From Labilithrix sp. (GTDB taxonomy: Bacteria; Myxococcota_A; Polyangia; Polyangiales; Polyangiaceae), in assembly GCA_019637175.1 (NCBI GenBank), contig JAHBWD010000013.1, positions 109,703-173,702 of the forward strand: DNA of 64,000 nt. Direction: 5' to 3'. A program made the position numbers and the translations under genes. Below, one piece after another: positions 8,283-17,214 of this stretch (its first letter is position 1; each line of letters opens with the position of its first letter). Under the pieces are notes generated by a model. The model was not told the origin of the DNA, ran no database searches, and saw only the letters and a program-made list of their open reading frames with translations.

Positions 8283-9640
8283 ACCGCGTAGCGCTTGCCG
8301 GGGTGGAAGAGCGGCGCGTAGAGGAAGGTCCAGGGCTCGCGCTGCACGCAGACGCGCTCGCCCGCGGGCACGCGATCGAGCGCGGCGCGATCGACCTTCG
8401 CGGCGACGAGCGTCGCCAGCGAATCGCCCGATGGGTAGAGGTACGTCCCGCCGGTCGACCAGGCGACGATCGCGAGCGCGCCGGCGGCGACGGCGCCGGC
8501 GATCGGGCGCGCGCGTGGCTCGCGCGCCCAGAGCGTGAGGTTCAGGGCGACGAGCAGGAGCATCCAGTAGAGGTAGTAGCGGAGCTCGTGCGACTGCGGC
8601 AGGACGCTCGTCAGGACCGTCGCGCCCGCGGCGAACGCGGCGGCGACGACGGCTTCGCGCGATCGGCGACGGATCGCGGCGGCGGCGAGCGCGGCGAGGT
8701 TCGCGATCACGTACGCGCCGAAGAATCCGCCCATCCGGTAGCCGGGCTCGCTCGGCGGCGTCCATTGATCGATCGACCACCGCGCGTGCTCGGTGATGGG
8801 CCGGCTTCGGATCTCGAGGACCGACGCGGCGAAGCGAACCGCGCGCGGCGATCCCTCGAGCCACACGGGGCTCGACGCGTACGCCGTCTCGAGGTGCGGA
8901 AGGCTCGTACCAAAGAGACGGAGCTCGACGGGCCAGACGGGGTTCTCGTGGCGCGCGAGGTTCTTGAGCGGCGTCGCGAGCACGAGCGGGATCGCGAGCG
9001 CGATGAGCGCGAGGCGCTTGATTCGTTCGGCGTCGCGCCTGAGTGAGATCACGACGAGGACGCACGAGGCCGCGACCACGACGGGCACGAGCTGGAACTT
9101 CGTGTTCGCCGTCGCGATCGCGAGCGCGCTCGCGCCGCCGAGGACGCGGAGGCTCGGCGGCCGTCGCTCGACGACCGCGCGATGGGCGAGGAGCAGGAGC
9201 ATCGTCGCGCACGCGTTCGCCGGAAGGTCCACGTACGTCGCCGTCGCGTGGATCTGCACGAGCGGCACCGCGAGCAGCGCGAGGATCGTGAGATGAAACG
9301 GAACGGCGAAGAGACGGCGTAAGAACCACGCGAGCCCCGGGACCGCCGCGAGCGCGACGAAGCTCGCACACTCGGCGCGGCCGGTGATCCTCCAGAGGAG
9401 GCCCTGGAGCAGCTCGCCGAAGAGGGGAAAGCCGTCGAAGCGCGCCTGGTTCCCGCGCCCGAACGTGTAGCTGCTCGCGTCGGCGAGGCCGGCGAGGCGC
9501 GCGGCGAAGGGCAGGTGATAGGACCACGTGTCCCACGCCTTCGAGACGTCGTGCCACGCGGCGACGACGAGCGACGCGAGGAGCACGGCCGCGGCGATGC
9601 GCAGCACGACGTCCACGGCGTGACTCACTCGGCGGATCAC
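8231..9640 (-). CDS. Polytopic membrane protein, GT-C glycosyltransferase-like
   Basis: This 469-aa protein has about ten hydrophobic segments from residue 13 to about 390, then a soluble C-terminus ending in EAETPDDCAGARPLE. The first loop contains DTWSYHLPFAARLAG and GRGNQARFDGFPL, that is, acidic and aromatic residues just after the first membrane helix, as in GT-C enzymes that use lipid-linked sugars. No DxD/ExD diagnostic can be fixed by eye, so the call rests on topology and on the GT2/DUF2304 pair facing it. A membrane protein of unknown function is the alternative. Confidence 0.65.
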   Translation of the reverse strand: MIRRVSHAVDVVLRIAAAVLLASLVVAAWHDVSKAWDTWSYHLPFAARLAGLADASSYTFGRGNQARFDGFPLFGELLQGLLWRITGRAECASFVALAAVPGLAWFLRRLFAVPFHLTILALLAVPLVQIHATATYVDLPANACATMLLLLAHRAVVERRPPSLRVLGGASALAIATANTKFQLVPVVVAASCVLVVISLRRDAERIKRLALIALAIPLVLATPLKNLARHENPVWPVELRLFGTSLPHLETAYASSPVWLEGSPRAVRFAASVLEIRSRPITEHARWSIDQWTPPSEPGYRMGGFFGAYVIANLAALAAAAIRRRSREAVVAAAFAAGATVLTSVLPQSHELRYYLYWMLLLVALNLTLWAREPRARPIAGAVAAGALAIVAWSTGGTYLYPSGDSLATLVAAKVDRAALDRVPAGERVCVQREPWTFLYAPLFHPGKRYAVQEAETPDDCAGARPLE

Positions 9641-9685
9641 CGGTGGCGCTTATACCCCGTTGTCTGATTCTCTTCCTCTCCGCGA

Positions 9686-10939
9686 ATGGATCTCCGCCTC
9701 CGTCACCTCGCGCACCTCGATCCGCAGGCGGTGGCGCTCCCGCACGGCACCGAGATCGTGACCCGCGTCGATCGCGTCCACGGCGAGCGCGTCGTTCCCC
9801 AAGGGACCGTAGGCAGGGTCGTCAAGATCGCGGGCGACGAGCTCGACGTCGCGATCGTGGGTGTGGGCACGTTGCGCTACGCGCGGCGCGAGCTGTCGCC
9901 GAGGCGCGTCGGTCAGGTGCTGTGGGCTCAGCGCCGCGAGACCGCATGGAACGCGCTCCTGCCTTGCGTGGTGCTCGACGCGGTCGTCGGCTCGCGCGCT
10001 TGGGGCCTCGCGAGCGAGACGTCGGACGACGATCGCCGCGGCGTCTTCGCGCTGCCCTTGCCGTGGACGCTCGGCCTCGTCGCGCCGCCGGAGGATCTCG
10101 TGCGCGAGGACGGCAGCGCGACGTACTGGGCGGCGCAGAAGGCCGTGAGGCAGGCGCTCCGCGCCGATCCGAACACGCTCGAGATGCTCTTCGTGCCCGG
10201 CGCGTCGGCGCGCGATCCCATCGGGCAGTGGATCCTCGACGCACGCGACGCGTTCGTGTCGGTGGAGATCCACGGCAGCTTCGGGCGCTACGCCCTTGGG
10301 CAGCTCCGCCGCCTCGAGCAGGGCCAGCGCCTCGCGGAGCATCGAGGCGTCGTGCTCGACTGGCTCCGCAGAGAGCGCGCGCCGGCGCTCGACGAGATCG
10401 CGACGCGGCTCGCGGCGCTCTCGCCGCGCGCGGCGCCGTCGCAGGCCGACGCCGTCCTCCAGGCGAAGCAGTACGTCAAGCAGCTCTATCGCTCGCTCTT
10501 CGATCAAGGGCTGCTCGAAGGCGCCGACTTCGCGTCGCTCGTGCGCTTCGCGCGCGAAGCCGCGCCGGATCTCGAGCTGCCGCGCGAGCTTCGGCCGAAG
10601 AACGCGTACAACCTCGTCCGCCTCATCGCGACCGCGACGCGGTGGCTGCGCGAGGGCCAGCCGACATTCGAAGTCGACGGAGCTTTGCGCGATCGCTTGC
10701 TCGCGATCAAGCGAGGAGAGGTGCCGCTCGACGACGTCATCGCCGAAGCGGAGGCCATGGCGCCGGAGCTCGATCGCGCGCGCGAAGCGTCGAAGCTCCC
10801 GCCGCGCGCCGACGTCGCCCGCGCCGACGCCCTCCTCCGGCGCATCGGCGAGGAGATCGCGCGAAGGCACGTCGAGCGCGCGCCCGGTCCGTTCGGCGCC
10901 GACGCGCCGCGGCCGCCCGAGGTCGTCTGGAGCGAGTGA
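9686..10939 (+). CDS. Predicted nucleotidyltransferase (RlaP/PF10127-like)
   Basis: This is a 417-aa protein. A polymerase-beta-like nucleotidyltransferase motif stands near residue 100: GSRAWGLASETSDDDRRG, with the G-S and a following acidic cluster for metal binding. A helical C-terminal part contains QAKQYVKQLYRSLFDQG and PKNAYNLVRL. The pattern matches the family of predicted nucleotidyltransferases that includes RlaP of RNA-repair systems. The first 80 residues form an extra small domain of beta character (VGRVVKIAGDELDVAIVGVG). The substrate is unknown. A second member lies at 17211-17993. No RNA ligase or Hen1 is next to either. Confidence 0.7.
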   Translation: MDLRLRHLAHLDPQAVALPHGTEIVTRVDRVHGERVVPQGTVGRVVKIAGDELDVAIVGVGTLRYARRELSPRRVGQVLWAQRRETAWNALLPCVVLDAVVGSRAWGLASETSDDDRRGVFALPLPWTLGLVAPPEDLVREDGSATYWAAQKAVRQALRADPNTLEMLFVPGASARDPIGQWILDARDAFVSVEIHGSFGRYALGQLRRLEQGQRLAEHRGVVLDWLRRERAPALDEIATRLAALSPRAAPSQADAVLQAKQYVKQLYRSLFDQGLLEGADFASLVRFAREAAPDLELPRELRPKNAYNLVRLIATATRWLREGQPTFEVDGALRDRLLAIKRGEVPLDDVIAEAEAMAPELDRAREASKLPPRADVARADALLRRIGEEIARRHVERAPGPFGADAPRPPEVVWSE

Positions 10940-11005
10940 GCGTTCGTGCTCGCCGTCGCGGCGAAAGTCCGTAGGATCGACGCGCGCGCCGCGCAGGAGA
11001 ACCGC

Positions 11006-12970
11006 ATGTCTCATCGTCTTCGCTCGCTCGTCTCTCTCGTCGCGATCGGTCTGCTCACCGGGTGCGGCCGACAAGCCGTCGTGTCGGCCGACGGTCTGCC
11101 GCTCAAGCGCGTCGTCGTCTATCGGAACGGCGTCGCGTACTTCGAGCGCTCGGGGCACGTCGAAGAGAGCGAGGTGCGCTTCAAGATGAAAGAGTCCGCG
11201 GTCGGCGACTTCCTCGCGACGCTCGCGGTGAGCGAGCGCGGGGGCAGCTCGGTGCGCTCGGCCGCCTTCCCCCTCAAGGTCGACGACGGCAAGGGGGAGA
11301 AAGACAAGAAGGAGAAGTCGTTCGACGAGAAGCGCGGCCTCAAGAACGTCGTCCTCTCGCTCGACGGAAGGGCGCACGATCTCGAGATCGGCTACGTCGC
11401 CGAGTCGCCCGTGTGGAAGCCTTCGTACCGGCTCGTCGTCGAGAAGAACGGCGAGGCGTACCTCCAGGCGTGGGGCATCGTGCAGAACCTCTCGGGCGAA
11501 GACTGGCACGACGTGAAGCTCTCGCTCGTCGCCGGCGCGCCCCTCGCGTTCGAGGCGCAGCTCGGCCACGCCGTGATCCCCGAGCGGCCCGTGGTCACCG
11601 ATCGCGGCGAGGTCATCGCCGCCGTTCCTCGAGGCGACACGTCGCTCGCCCAGGCGGATCGCGACGGCGACGGCATCCCCGACGACGTCGACAAGTGTCC
11701 CGACGAGCCGGAGACCTTCAACGGCCAAGACGACGACGACGGCTGCCCCGATCGCGGGCGCGTGGTCATCGAGTCCGAGGTCGTCGACGCGCCGGCGGCG
11801 AAGGCCGAGGCGAGGAAGGACCGCGCGCCGAGCACCAGTCCCTCGAGCGGCGCCGCGCGGGCGCCCGAGCCCTCGCGGCCGATGGCGCCTCCGCCGCCTC
11901 CACCTCCGCCTCCGAAGACGCAGGTGCCGAGGAGCCTGCGCTCGCTCGCGGCCGTCGCCGTCGAAGCAGGGACGACGCGCTACGATCTCCCGCAGCCGGT
12001 CACGATCCCCGACAAGAGCGCGACGATGGTGATGCTCCTCTCGCGGCGCGTCCCGGGGGAGGCGCTCTTCCTCTTCGCGCCCGATTCCGGCGTCGCCGAT
12101 TCGTCGACCCACCCGTTCCGCGTCGCGCGGTTCGTCAACAAGACGCAGGGCGTCCTCGAGCGTGGCCCCATCGCCGTCTTCGAAAGCGGATCGTTCCTCG
12201 GGCAGGGGATGGTCGATCCGCTGCCCGCGGGCGCGACCGCCACGGTGCCCTTCGCGCTCGAGCGCGCGCTCGCGGTCGATCAAGATCAGCGCAACGACGA
12301 GCTCGGCGAGCGCGTCGCGAAGATCGAGAACGGCGAGCTCACGATCGAGCGCGACACGGTTCGCGTCGTCAAATACAGGATCCGCAACGGCGCCGATCTC
12401 GACGCGAAGATCCTGGTTCGCCACCCGCGCATCGCGGGCGCGCGCTTGCACCAGCCGCCGCCGGAGACCGAAGACAACGTCGGCACGCAGAGCGCCCTCG
12501 TGCCCGGCAAGGTCAAGGGCCGCTCGACCATCGAGCTCATCGTCGACGAGCGCACCTCCTTCAAGCGGCGCGAGGACTGGTTCTCGATCGTCGCCGACAA
12601 CGCCGTGAAGGCGTACCTCGCCGATCCACGCGCAGACAAGGCCGTCGCCCAGAGGCTCGGCGGCGCGTGGGTCACGCGCAAGGAGATCGTCGATCGCTAC
12701 GAGGCGCGCGCCAAGCTCGCGCAGGAGCAGTCGACGCTCCAGCAGCAGACCCAGGAGATCCGCGCGAACCTCCGCGCGATCGAGAAGAACCGCGCGGCCG
12801 ATCAGCTCCGGGCCAAGCTCACGGCGCGACTCACCGAGACGTCGACCAAGCTCGACGACATCAGCAAGCGCATCGTCGAGATCGACGCGAAGCTCGCCGA
12901 GCTCCGGATCCAGTTCAAGGAGCTCCTGCGCGACGTCAAGCTCACCGAGCCGCTCGCCCTCGTCAAATAG
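11006..12970 (+). CDS. DUF4139-like lipoprotein with inserted thrombospondin type 3 repeat
   Basis: This is a 654-aa lipoprotein. The ATG at 11006 follows AGGAGA at a good distance and opens a signal peptide ending in LLTGC. Residues about 30-215 look like the N-terminal part of DUF4139-type proteins (RVVVYRNGVAYFERSG, WKPSYRLVVE, NLSGEDWHDVKLSLVAGAP). Residues 218-250 form a Ca-binding TSP3 repeat (DRDGDGIPDDVDKCPDEPE and DDDDGCPD). A Pro run follows near 294-305, then the second DUF4139 half and a C-terminal coiled coil (about 570-650). The protein is surface or periplasmic. The role is unknown. The kinase gene starts 17 bases downstream. Confidence 0.8.
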   Translation: MSHRLRSLVSLVAIGLLTGCGRQAVVSADGLPLKRVVVYRNGVAYFERSGHVEESEVRFKMKESAVGDFLATLAVSERGGSSVRSAAFPLKVDDGKGEKDKKEKSFDEKRGLKNVVLSLDGRAHDLEIGYVAESPVWKPSYRLVVEKNGEAYLQAWGIVQNLSGEDWHDVKLSLVAGAPLAFEAQLGHAVIPERPVVTDRGEVIAAVPRGDTSLAQADRDGDGIPDDVDKCPDEPETFNGQDDDDGCPDRGRVVIESEVVDAPAAKAEARKDRAPSTSPSSGAARAPEPSRPMAPPPPPPPPPKTQVPRSLRSLAAVAVEAGTTRYDLPQPVTIPDKSATMVMLLSRRVPGEALFLFAPDSGVADSSTHPFRVARFVNKTQGVLERGPIAVFESGSFLGQGMVDPLPAGATATVPFALERALAVDQDQRNDELGERVAKIENGELTIERDTVRVVKYRIRNGADLDAKILVRHPRIAGARLHQPPPETEDNVGTQSALVPGKVKGRSTIELIVDERTSFKRREDWFSIVADNAVKAYLADPRADKAVAQRLGGAWVTRKEIVDRYEARAKLAQEQSTLQQQTQEIRANLRAIEKNRAADQLRAKLTARLTETSTKLDDISKRIVEIDAKLAELRIQFKELLRDVKLTEPLALVK

Positions 12971-12987
12971 AGGGTACTCTCGAAGAG

Positions 12988-15900
12988 GTGACCTCTCAGT
13001 CCGCAACGGGGGAGCGGATCCTCGAGCGCTACACGCTCCACGCGGCGATCGCGTCGGGCGTCGTCGGCACCGTCCACCTCGGTCGCGACGAGGTCGCGTC
13101 GGGAATCGTGGCGATCAAGCGCTTGCACCCGCAGCTCGCCGTCGACGAGACCTTCGTCGCGCGCTTCTTCGACGAGACGCGGCTCGCGGCGCACGTTCAC
13201 CACCCCAACGTCGTCCGCACGATCGACATCGCGCGCGAGGCGGGCGAGGTGTTCGTCGTCATGGAGTACGTGCCCGGCGAGTCGCTGATCCGGCTCATTC
13301 GAAGCAAGCGGCCTTCGTACCGCGTGATCGTGACGATCATGCGCGACGTGCTCATGGGGCTGCACGCGGCGCACGAGGCCACCGATGCGTCGGGCGTTCC
13401 GCTCCACGTCGTTCATCGCGACGTCGGCCCGAACAACGTCCTCGTCGGCGAGGACGGCGTCGCGCGCGTCCTCGACTTCGGTCGCGCGCGACCGGCGCAC
13501 GCGAAGGGCCGGCTCGCGTACCTCGCGCCCGAACATCTGAGCGGCGGCGTCGTGTCGCGTCAGACCGACGTCTACGCCGTCGGCGTCATGCTTTGGGAGA
13601 TCGTGACCGGCAAGCGCCTCTTCAAGGGAGAGCGCGACGACGTCGTCGTCTCGAGCATCCTCGACGGCGCGGTGCCGGCGTTGATGAACGTGATCATGGC
13701 GACCGCCGCGCGCGATCTCCCCGACGACGCGCTCGGCGCGCTCGAGGCGCTCGACAGCGTCGTCATGCGCGCGGTCGCGGCGGCGCCGACCGAGCGATAC
13801 GCGACCGCGCGTGAGATGGCCGAAGATCTCGAGCTCGCGCTCGAGCCGCGCTCGCCGCGGAGGATCGCGTCGTGGGTCCGCAAGGCCGCGGGCGAGGTCC
13901 TCTCGTCGCGCGCGCGGATCGTCGAGACGCTCGAGCGCGTCGAGGAGCCCGCGGAGCCCGAGCCGCTCGCGCACGAGGCTCCGCTGGGACCGCCGCTGCT
14001 GCTCCCGATCGTCGTCGCCGATCTGGCCGACGCGAGCGCGCTGACCGTCCTCGACAGCGTCGCGAACGCGGGCGGCATGGTGCTCGTTCCGCTGCTCACG
14101 GCGCCGGCCGACGGCGGAGAGCACCTGCTCGAGGCGCACGTCCCGGATCGCGAGGCGCCCGCGCTCTTCTTCGCCCGCGCGATGGGCCCGCCGACGGAAG
14201 CCGGCTTTCCGCTCTCGCTGCGGCCGTACGGCGCGGCGCCGAAGAGGCTCTCGCCGGCTTCGCTGCCGGCGCTCGTGACCGGCGTGAGCGGACGCAGCGC
14301 GCTTCGCCTCGAGCTCACCGAGAGTCACTCGCGCGATCTCACCCACAGCGGTCCGGGCGAGCTCGTCGAACAGCACGTGATCGGCCGCGCGCTCCAGGGA
14401 GGCAAGCTCGTCATCGAAGAGCGCATCGGGGGCGGTGGCGGAGGCGCGGTCTACCGCGCGCGATGGACCGAAGACAAGCGTCGCGACGTCGCGGTCAAGG
14501 TGCAGCACGATCGCGCGCAGAAGGATCTCGAGTTCTGCGCGCGCTTCCACGCGGAGGCGCTCGCGGCGAGCAAGCTCGATCACAAGAACCTCGTGCGCGT
14601 CATCGACTTCGGTCAAGAACCCGACGGGCTCCTCCACCTCACGATGGAGCACCTCGAGGGACCTTCGCTCCGTCGGATCCTCGAGGCCGAGGGGCCGCTG
14701 CCGATGGAGCGCGCCGTCGAGCTGATGAGGCAGATCTGCGCCGGCCTCGCGCACGCGCACGAAAGGGGCGTCGTGCATCGCGACGTCAAGCCGAGCAACG
14801 TGATCCTGGTGACCCAGCGCGACGACGACGGGAACACCGTGCAGGTCGCCAAGCTCTGCGACTTCGGGATCGCCGTCGCCCCCGCCGAGGGCGGCGATCT
14901 CCCGCGACGCGCGTCGGGGACCGCGCAGTACATGTCGCCGGAGCAATGTCGTGGCGAGGAGGTCGACGCGCGCGGCGACGTCTACGCGTGCGGCGTCACG
15001 CTCTACGAGCTCGTCACGGGGGAGCTGCCGTTCCAAGGTCGTGACCGCGCGGAGCTCATGCGCCTCCACCAGCTCGCCGCGCCGACGCCGCCGTCGACGC
15101 ACCTGCCCGACATTGATCCGCTGCTCGAACGGATCATCTTGCGCGCGCTCGCGAAGACGCCTTCGGCGCGGCAGCAGACGATGCTCGAGCTGAGGACGGC
15201 GCTCGGCGAGCTGCTCGAGCCCGCGTTCGTGCCCGATCGTCGATCGTCGTTCGGTCCGGTCCGCGCTCCGGCGGTCGAGGAAGCAGAGGAGACCAGCGCG
15301 GGGCCGGCGGTCGAGGCGCTCGTCGCGCTCATGCAGCAGCCGGCCGACACGGCGGATCTCGAGCGCGCGACGGCGCGGGTGGAGCGCGTGGTCAAGATGC
15401 TCGCGTCGCGCGGCGACGCAGCGGCGCTCGGTGAGGTCATCCGCGTCGTCGTCGCGGCGTACGAAGAGGCGGGCAGGCGCGAGCCGGCGGCGACGTGCGC
15501 GCGCCGCGTCCTCCACACGGCGGCCGATCCCGTCGCCCTCGTGCCCTCGGCGGAGAAGCTCCTTTCGGCGAGCGCGGAGCCGACCGAAGCGGAGCTCTCG
15601 CTGATCGTCTGGGCGAAGGTCGCAGGCGCGCACGCGCTCTACGGCGCGCGCATGCGGCACGAGGGGCAGGCGGCGCGCACGAGGTTCGTTTCGGCGATGC
15701 GCCTCGTCGGATCCTCCGCGGTGCCCGTCCTGTATGGAGCGCTCGAGCAGCTCTGGCCGGCGGACGGCGCGTCGATCGAGCACCCGACCGTCGTGGTCGA
15801 TCTCTTGCGCTCGGTGCCCGGTGCGCGCGACGAGGCGCTCGGCACCGTGATCTCGCGGTACGCGCGGCGACCCGAGCCGGAGATCCAGAACGCAGCGTTC

Positions 15901-16320
15901 GCGACGATCGCGCACGTGTGGGGAGAGCGCGCGATCCCCGCGCTGCTCGCGGGCATCCAGTCGCCCGACGACCGCGTGCAGATCACGGCGCTTCGAAGCC
16001 TCAAGACCGTGGGCGGCGTCGACGAGGTCGTCGTCCGAAAGATCGGCGCGCTGCTCGCGGGCGGCGCGCCGATCTCGGAGGAGATGCGCATCGTCGCCGC
16101 GGAGGCGCTCGGCTACGCGGCGACCGACGCGCGCACGCTCGCGGCGCGCGTCGTCTTGCGCTTCGTCGCCGAAGGGGCGACGGGCGCGAAGAACGCCGTG
16201 GTGCTCGCGTTCGCGCGCGCCGCGCTCGCGCTCGCGCCGGCGGAAGCCAAGAACGCGATCGCCGCGCGCGCGGCGCGGAGCGACGACCTCCTCCGCGGCG
16301 CCCTGCTCGCCTTGCTCTGA
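12988..16320 (+). CDS. Tandem eukaryotic-like Ser/Thr protein kinase with C-terminal HEAT-like repeats
   Basis: The protein is 1110 aa from the GTG at 12988. Kinase domain 1 (about 10-280) has the VAIK lysine, HRDVGPNN (near 142) with Gly where most kinases have Lys, DFGRAR and a short activation segment ending in YLAPEHL. A linker domain (about 320-450) has an odd beta-rich look. Kinase domain 2 (about 465-745) is canonical: a GGGGGG loop, VAVK, HRDVKPSN (near 598), DFGIA, SGTAQYMSPEQ. Residues 760-1110 are helical, with HEAT-like units such as PEIQNAAFATIAHVWGERA. There is no membrane segment, so it is cytoplasmic. It probably phosphorylates, or scaffolds, partners via the helical tail. Confidence 0.9.
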   Translation: MTSQSATGERILERYTLHAAIASGVVGTVHLGRDEVASGIVAIKRLHPQLAVDETFVARFFDETRLAAHVHHPNVVRTIDIAREAGEVFVVMEYVPGESLIRLIRSKRPSYRVIVTIMRDVLMGLHAAHEATDASGVPLHVVHRDVGPNNVLVGEDGVARVLDFGRARPAHAKGRLAYLAPEHLSGGVVSRQTDVYAVGVMLWEIVTGKRLFKGERDDVVVSSILDGAVPALMNVIMATAARDLPDDALGALEALDSVVMRAVAAAPTERYATAREMAEDLELALEPRSPRRIASWVRKAAGEVLSSRARIVETLERVEEPAEPEPLAHEAPLGPPLLLPIVVADLADASALTVLDSVANAGGMVLVPLLTAPADGGEHLLEAHVPDREAPALFFARAMGPPTEAGFPLSLRPYGAAPKRLSPASLPALVTGVSGRSALRLELTESHSRDLTHSGPGELVEQHVIGRALQGGKLVIEERIGGGGGGAVYRARWTEDKRRDVAVKVQHDRAQKDLEFCARFHAEALAASKLDHKNLVRVIDFGQEPDGLLHLTMEHLEGPSLRRILEAEGPLPMERAVELMRQICAGLAHAHERGVVHRDVKPSNVILVTQRDDDGNTVQVAKLCDFGIAVAPAEGGDLPRRASGTAQYMSPEQCRGEEVDARGDVYACGVTLYELVTGELPFQGRDRAELMRLHQLAAPTPPSTHLPDIDPLLERIILRALAKTPSARQQTMLELRTALGELLEPAFVPDRRSSFGPVRAPAVEEAEETSAGPAVEALVALMQQPADTADLERATARVERVVKMLASRGDAAALGEVIRVVVAAYEEAGRREPAATCARRVLHTAADPVALVPSAEKLLSASAEPTEAELSLIVWAKVAGAHALYGARMRHEGQAARTRFVSAMRLVGSSAVPVLYGALEQLWPADGASIEHPTVVVDLLRSVPGARDEALGTVISRYARRPEPEIQNAAFATIAHVWGERAIPALLAGIQSPDDRVQITALRSLKTVGGVDEVVVRKIGALLAGGAPISEEMRIVAAEALGYAATDARTLAARVVLRFVAEGATGAKNAVVLAFARAALALAPAEAKNAIAARAARSDDLLRGALLALL

Positions 16321-16389
16321 GGCGTTGTCATCGCGAGGGGTCGGTAGGAAGATGGAGATGAACGAGCGCGTATGACAACGGAGCAGAAC

Positions 16390-17214
16390 GTGAAGACGTC
16401 TCCTTTCCTTGCCACTCTTCTTCTCGGTGCGTTCGCGGTCGGCGCCGGCTGCAGCAGCGGCACGTCGACGGCCGATCCGGCCGGCGACGGCGGTCCCGGC
16501 GGCAGCAGCGGATCGGTTCCGGAGATCCCGGGCGCGTGCGGGGGTCTCGTGTCTTGCGGCGGCGAGTGCACGACGCTCGACGAAGACGCGAAGAACTGCG
16601 GCGCTTGCGGTAGCGCGTGCCCCGCTGGGCAAGTGTGCGAGCGCGCGCAGTGCCGGCCGGGGACGTGCGAGGCCTACGACGGCGGGACGCACTTGTACGT
16701 CAAGCCGTGCGGATCGCTCTGCGTCGACGTCAGGCGCAACCCCGATCACTGCGGAGGGTGCGGCACCCGATGTGGCGCTCGGCAGACGTGCTACGAGAGC
16801 GTCTGCGTCGACGTGTTCGGCGCGGGCGCGTCGTGCGCCGATCCGATCGTGATGCCGGGCGGCGGCGGCAACGTCGAGGTGGCGTTCACGTTCGACGGCG
16901 CGACGGAGACCCAGGCGCTCACGTGCGGTGATCCGACCGCGCGTCCGCGCAAGGTGTTTCGCTTCACCGCGAACGACACGAAGCCGAACGCGAGCTTCGA
17001 GATCAAGGGCGGGCTCCCGACCGACGATCTCGTCCTCGAGGTCTTTCGTGACGCGTCTTGCGACGCGGCCTCGGCGATCGGCTGCAACGACGACGACCGC
17101 GACAAGCGCCCGAGGCTCAAGCTGGCGATCGAGACCGGAAGGACGTACTTCGTCGTCGTCTCCTCCAAGGGTCCGCCGCCCGCGGGGCGCTTCTACATGA
17201 AGTTCGACGATTGA
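16390..17214 (+). CDS. Cys-rich lipoprotein with two CGGxC modules and a C-terminal beta domain
   Basis: The protein is 274 aa from a GTG at 16390, which has GGAG six bases upstream and gives a short signal peptide ending in VGAGC. An ATG at 16372 is in frame but badly spaced. After a Gly/Ser linker come two disulfide modules (DEDAKNCGACGSACPAGQVC; RRNPDHCGGCGTRC), a pattern common in myxobacterial secreted proteins. Residues about 150-274 resemble a pre-peptidase-like beta sandwich (KVFRFTANDT, LVLEVFRD, CNDDDRDKRPRLKL, YFVVVSS). It is probably a surface protein, perhaps carbohydrate- or protein-binding. Its stop overlaps the TTG start of the next gene. Confidence 0.82.
   Translation: MKTSPFLATLLLGAFAVGAGCSSGTSTADPAGDGGPGGSSGSVPEIPGACGGLVSCGGECTTLDEDAKNCGACGSACPAGQVCERAQCRPGTCEAYDGGTHLYVKPCGSLCVDVRRNPDHCGGCGTRCGARQTCYESVCVDVFGAGASCADPIVMPGGGGNVEVAFTFDGATETQALTCGDPTARPRKVFRFTANDTKPNASFEIKGGLPTDDLVLEVFRDASCDAASAIGCNDDDRDKRPRLKLAIETGRTYFVVVSSKGPPPAGRFYMKFDD

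Noticed and set aside
12988..13840. First kinase domain as an inactive pseudokinase
   Set aside because: The VAIK Lys, HRD Asp and DFG Asp are all present. Loss of the catalytic-loop Lys is common in myxobacterial kinases with HRDVSPQN, so activity cannot be ruled out.
12802..16749. Very long minus-strand frame opposite the kinase gene
   Set aside because: It has no domains and a composition typical of GC-rich antisense frames, while the plus strand holds two complete kinase domains.
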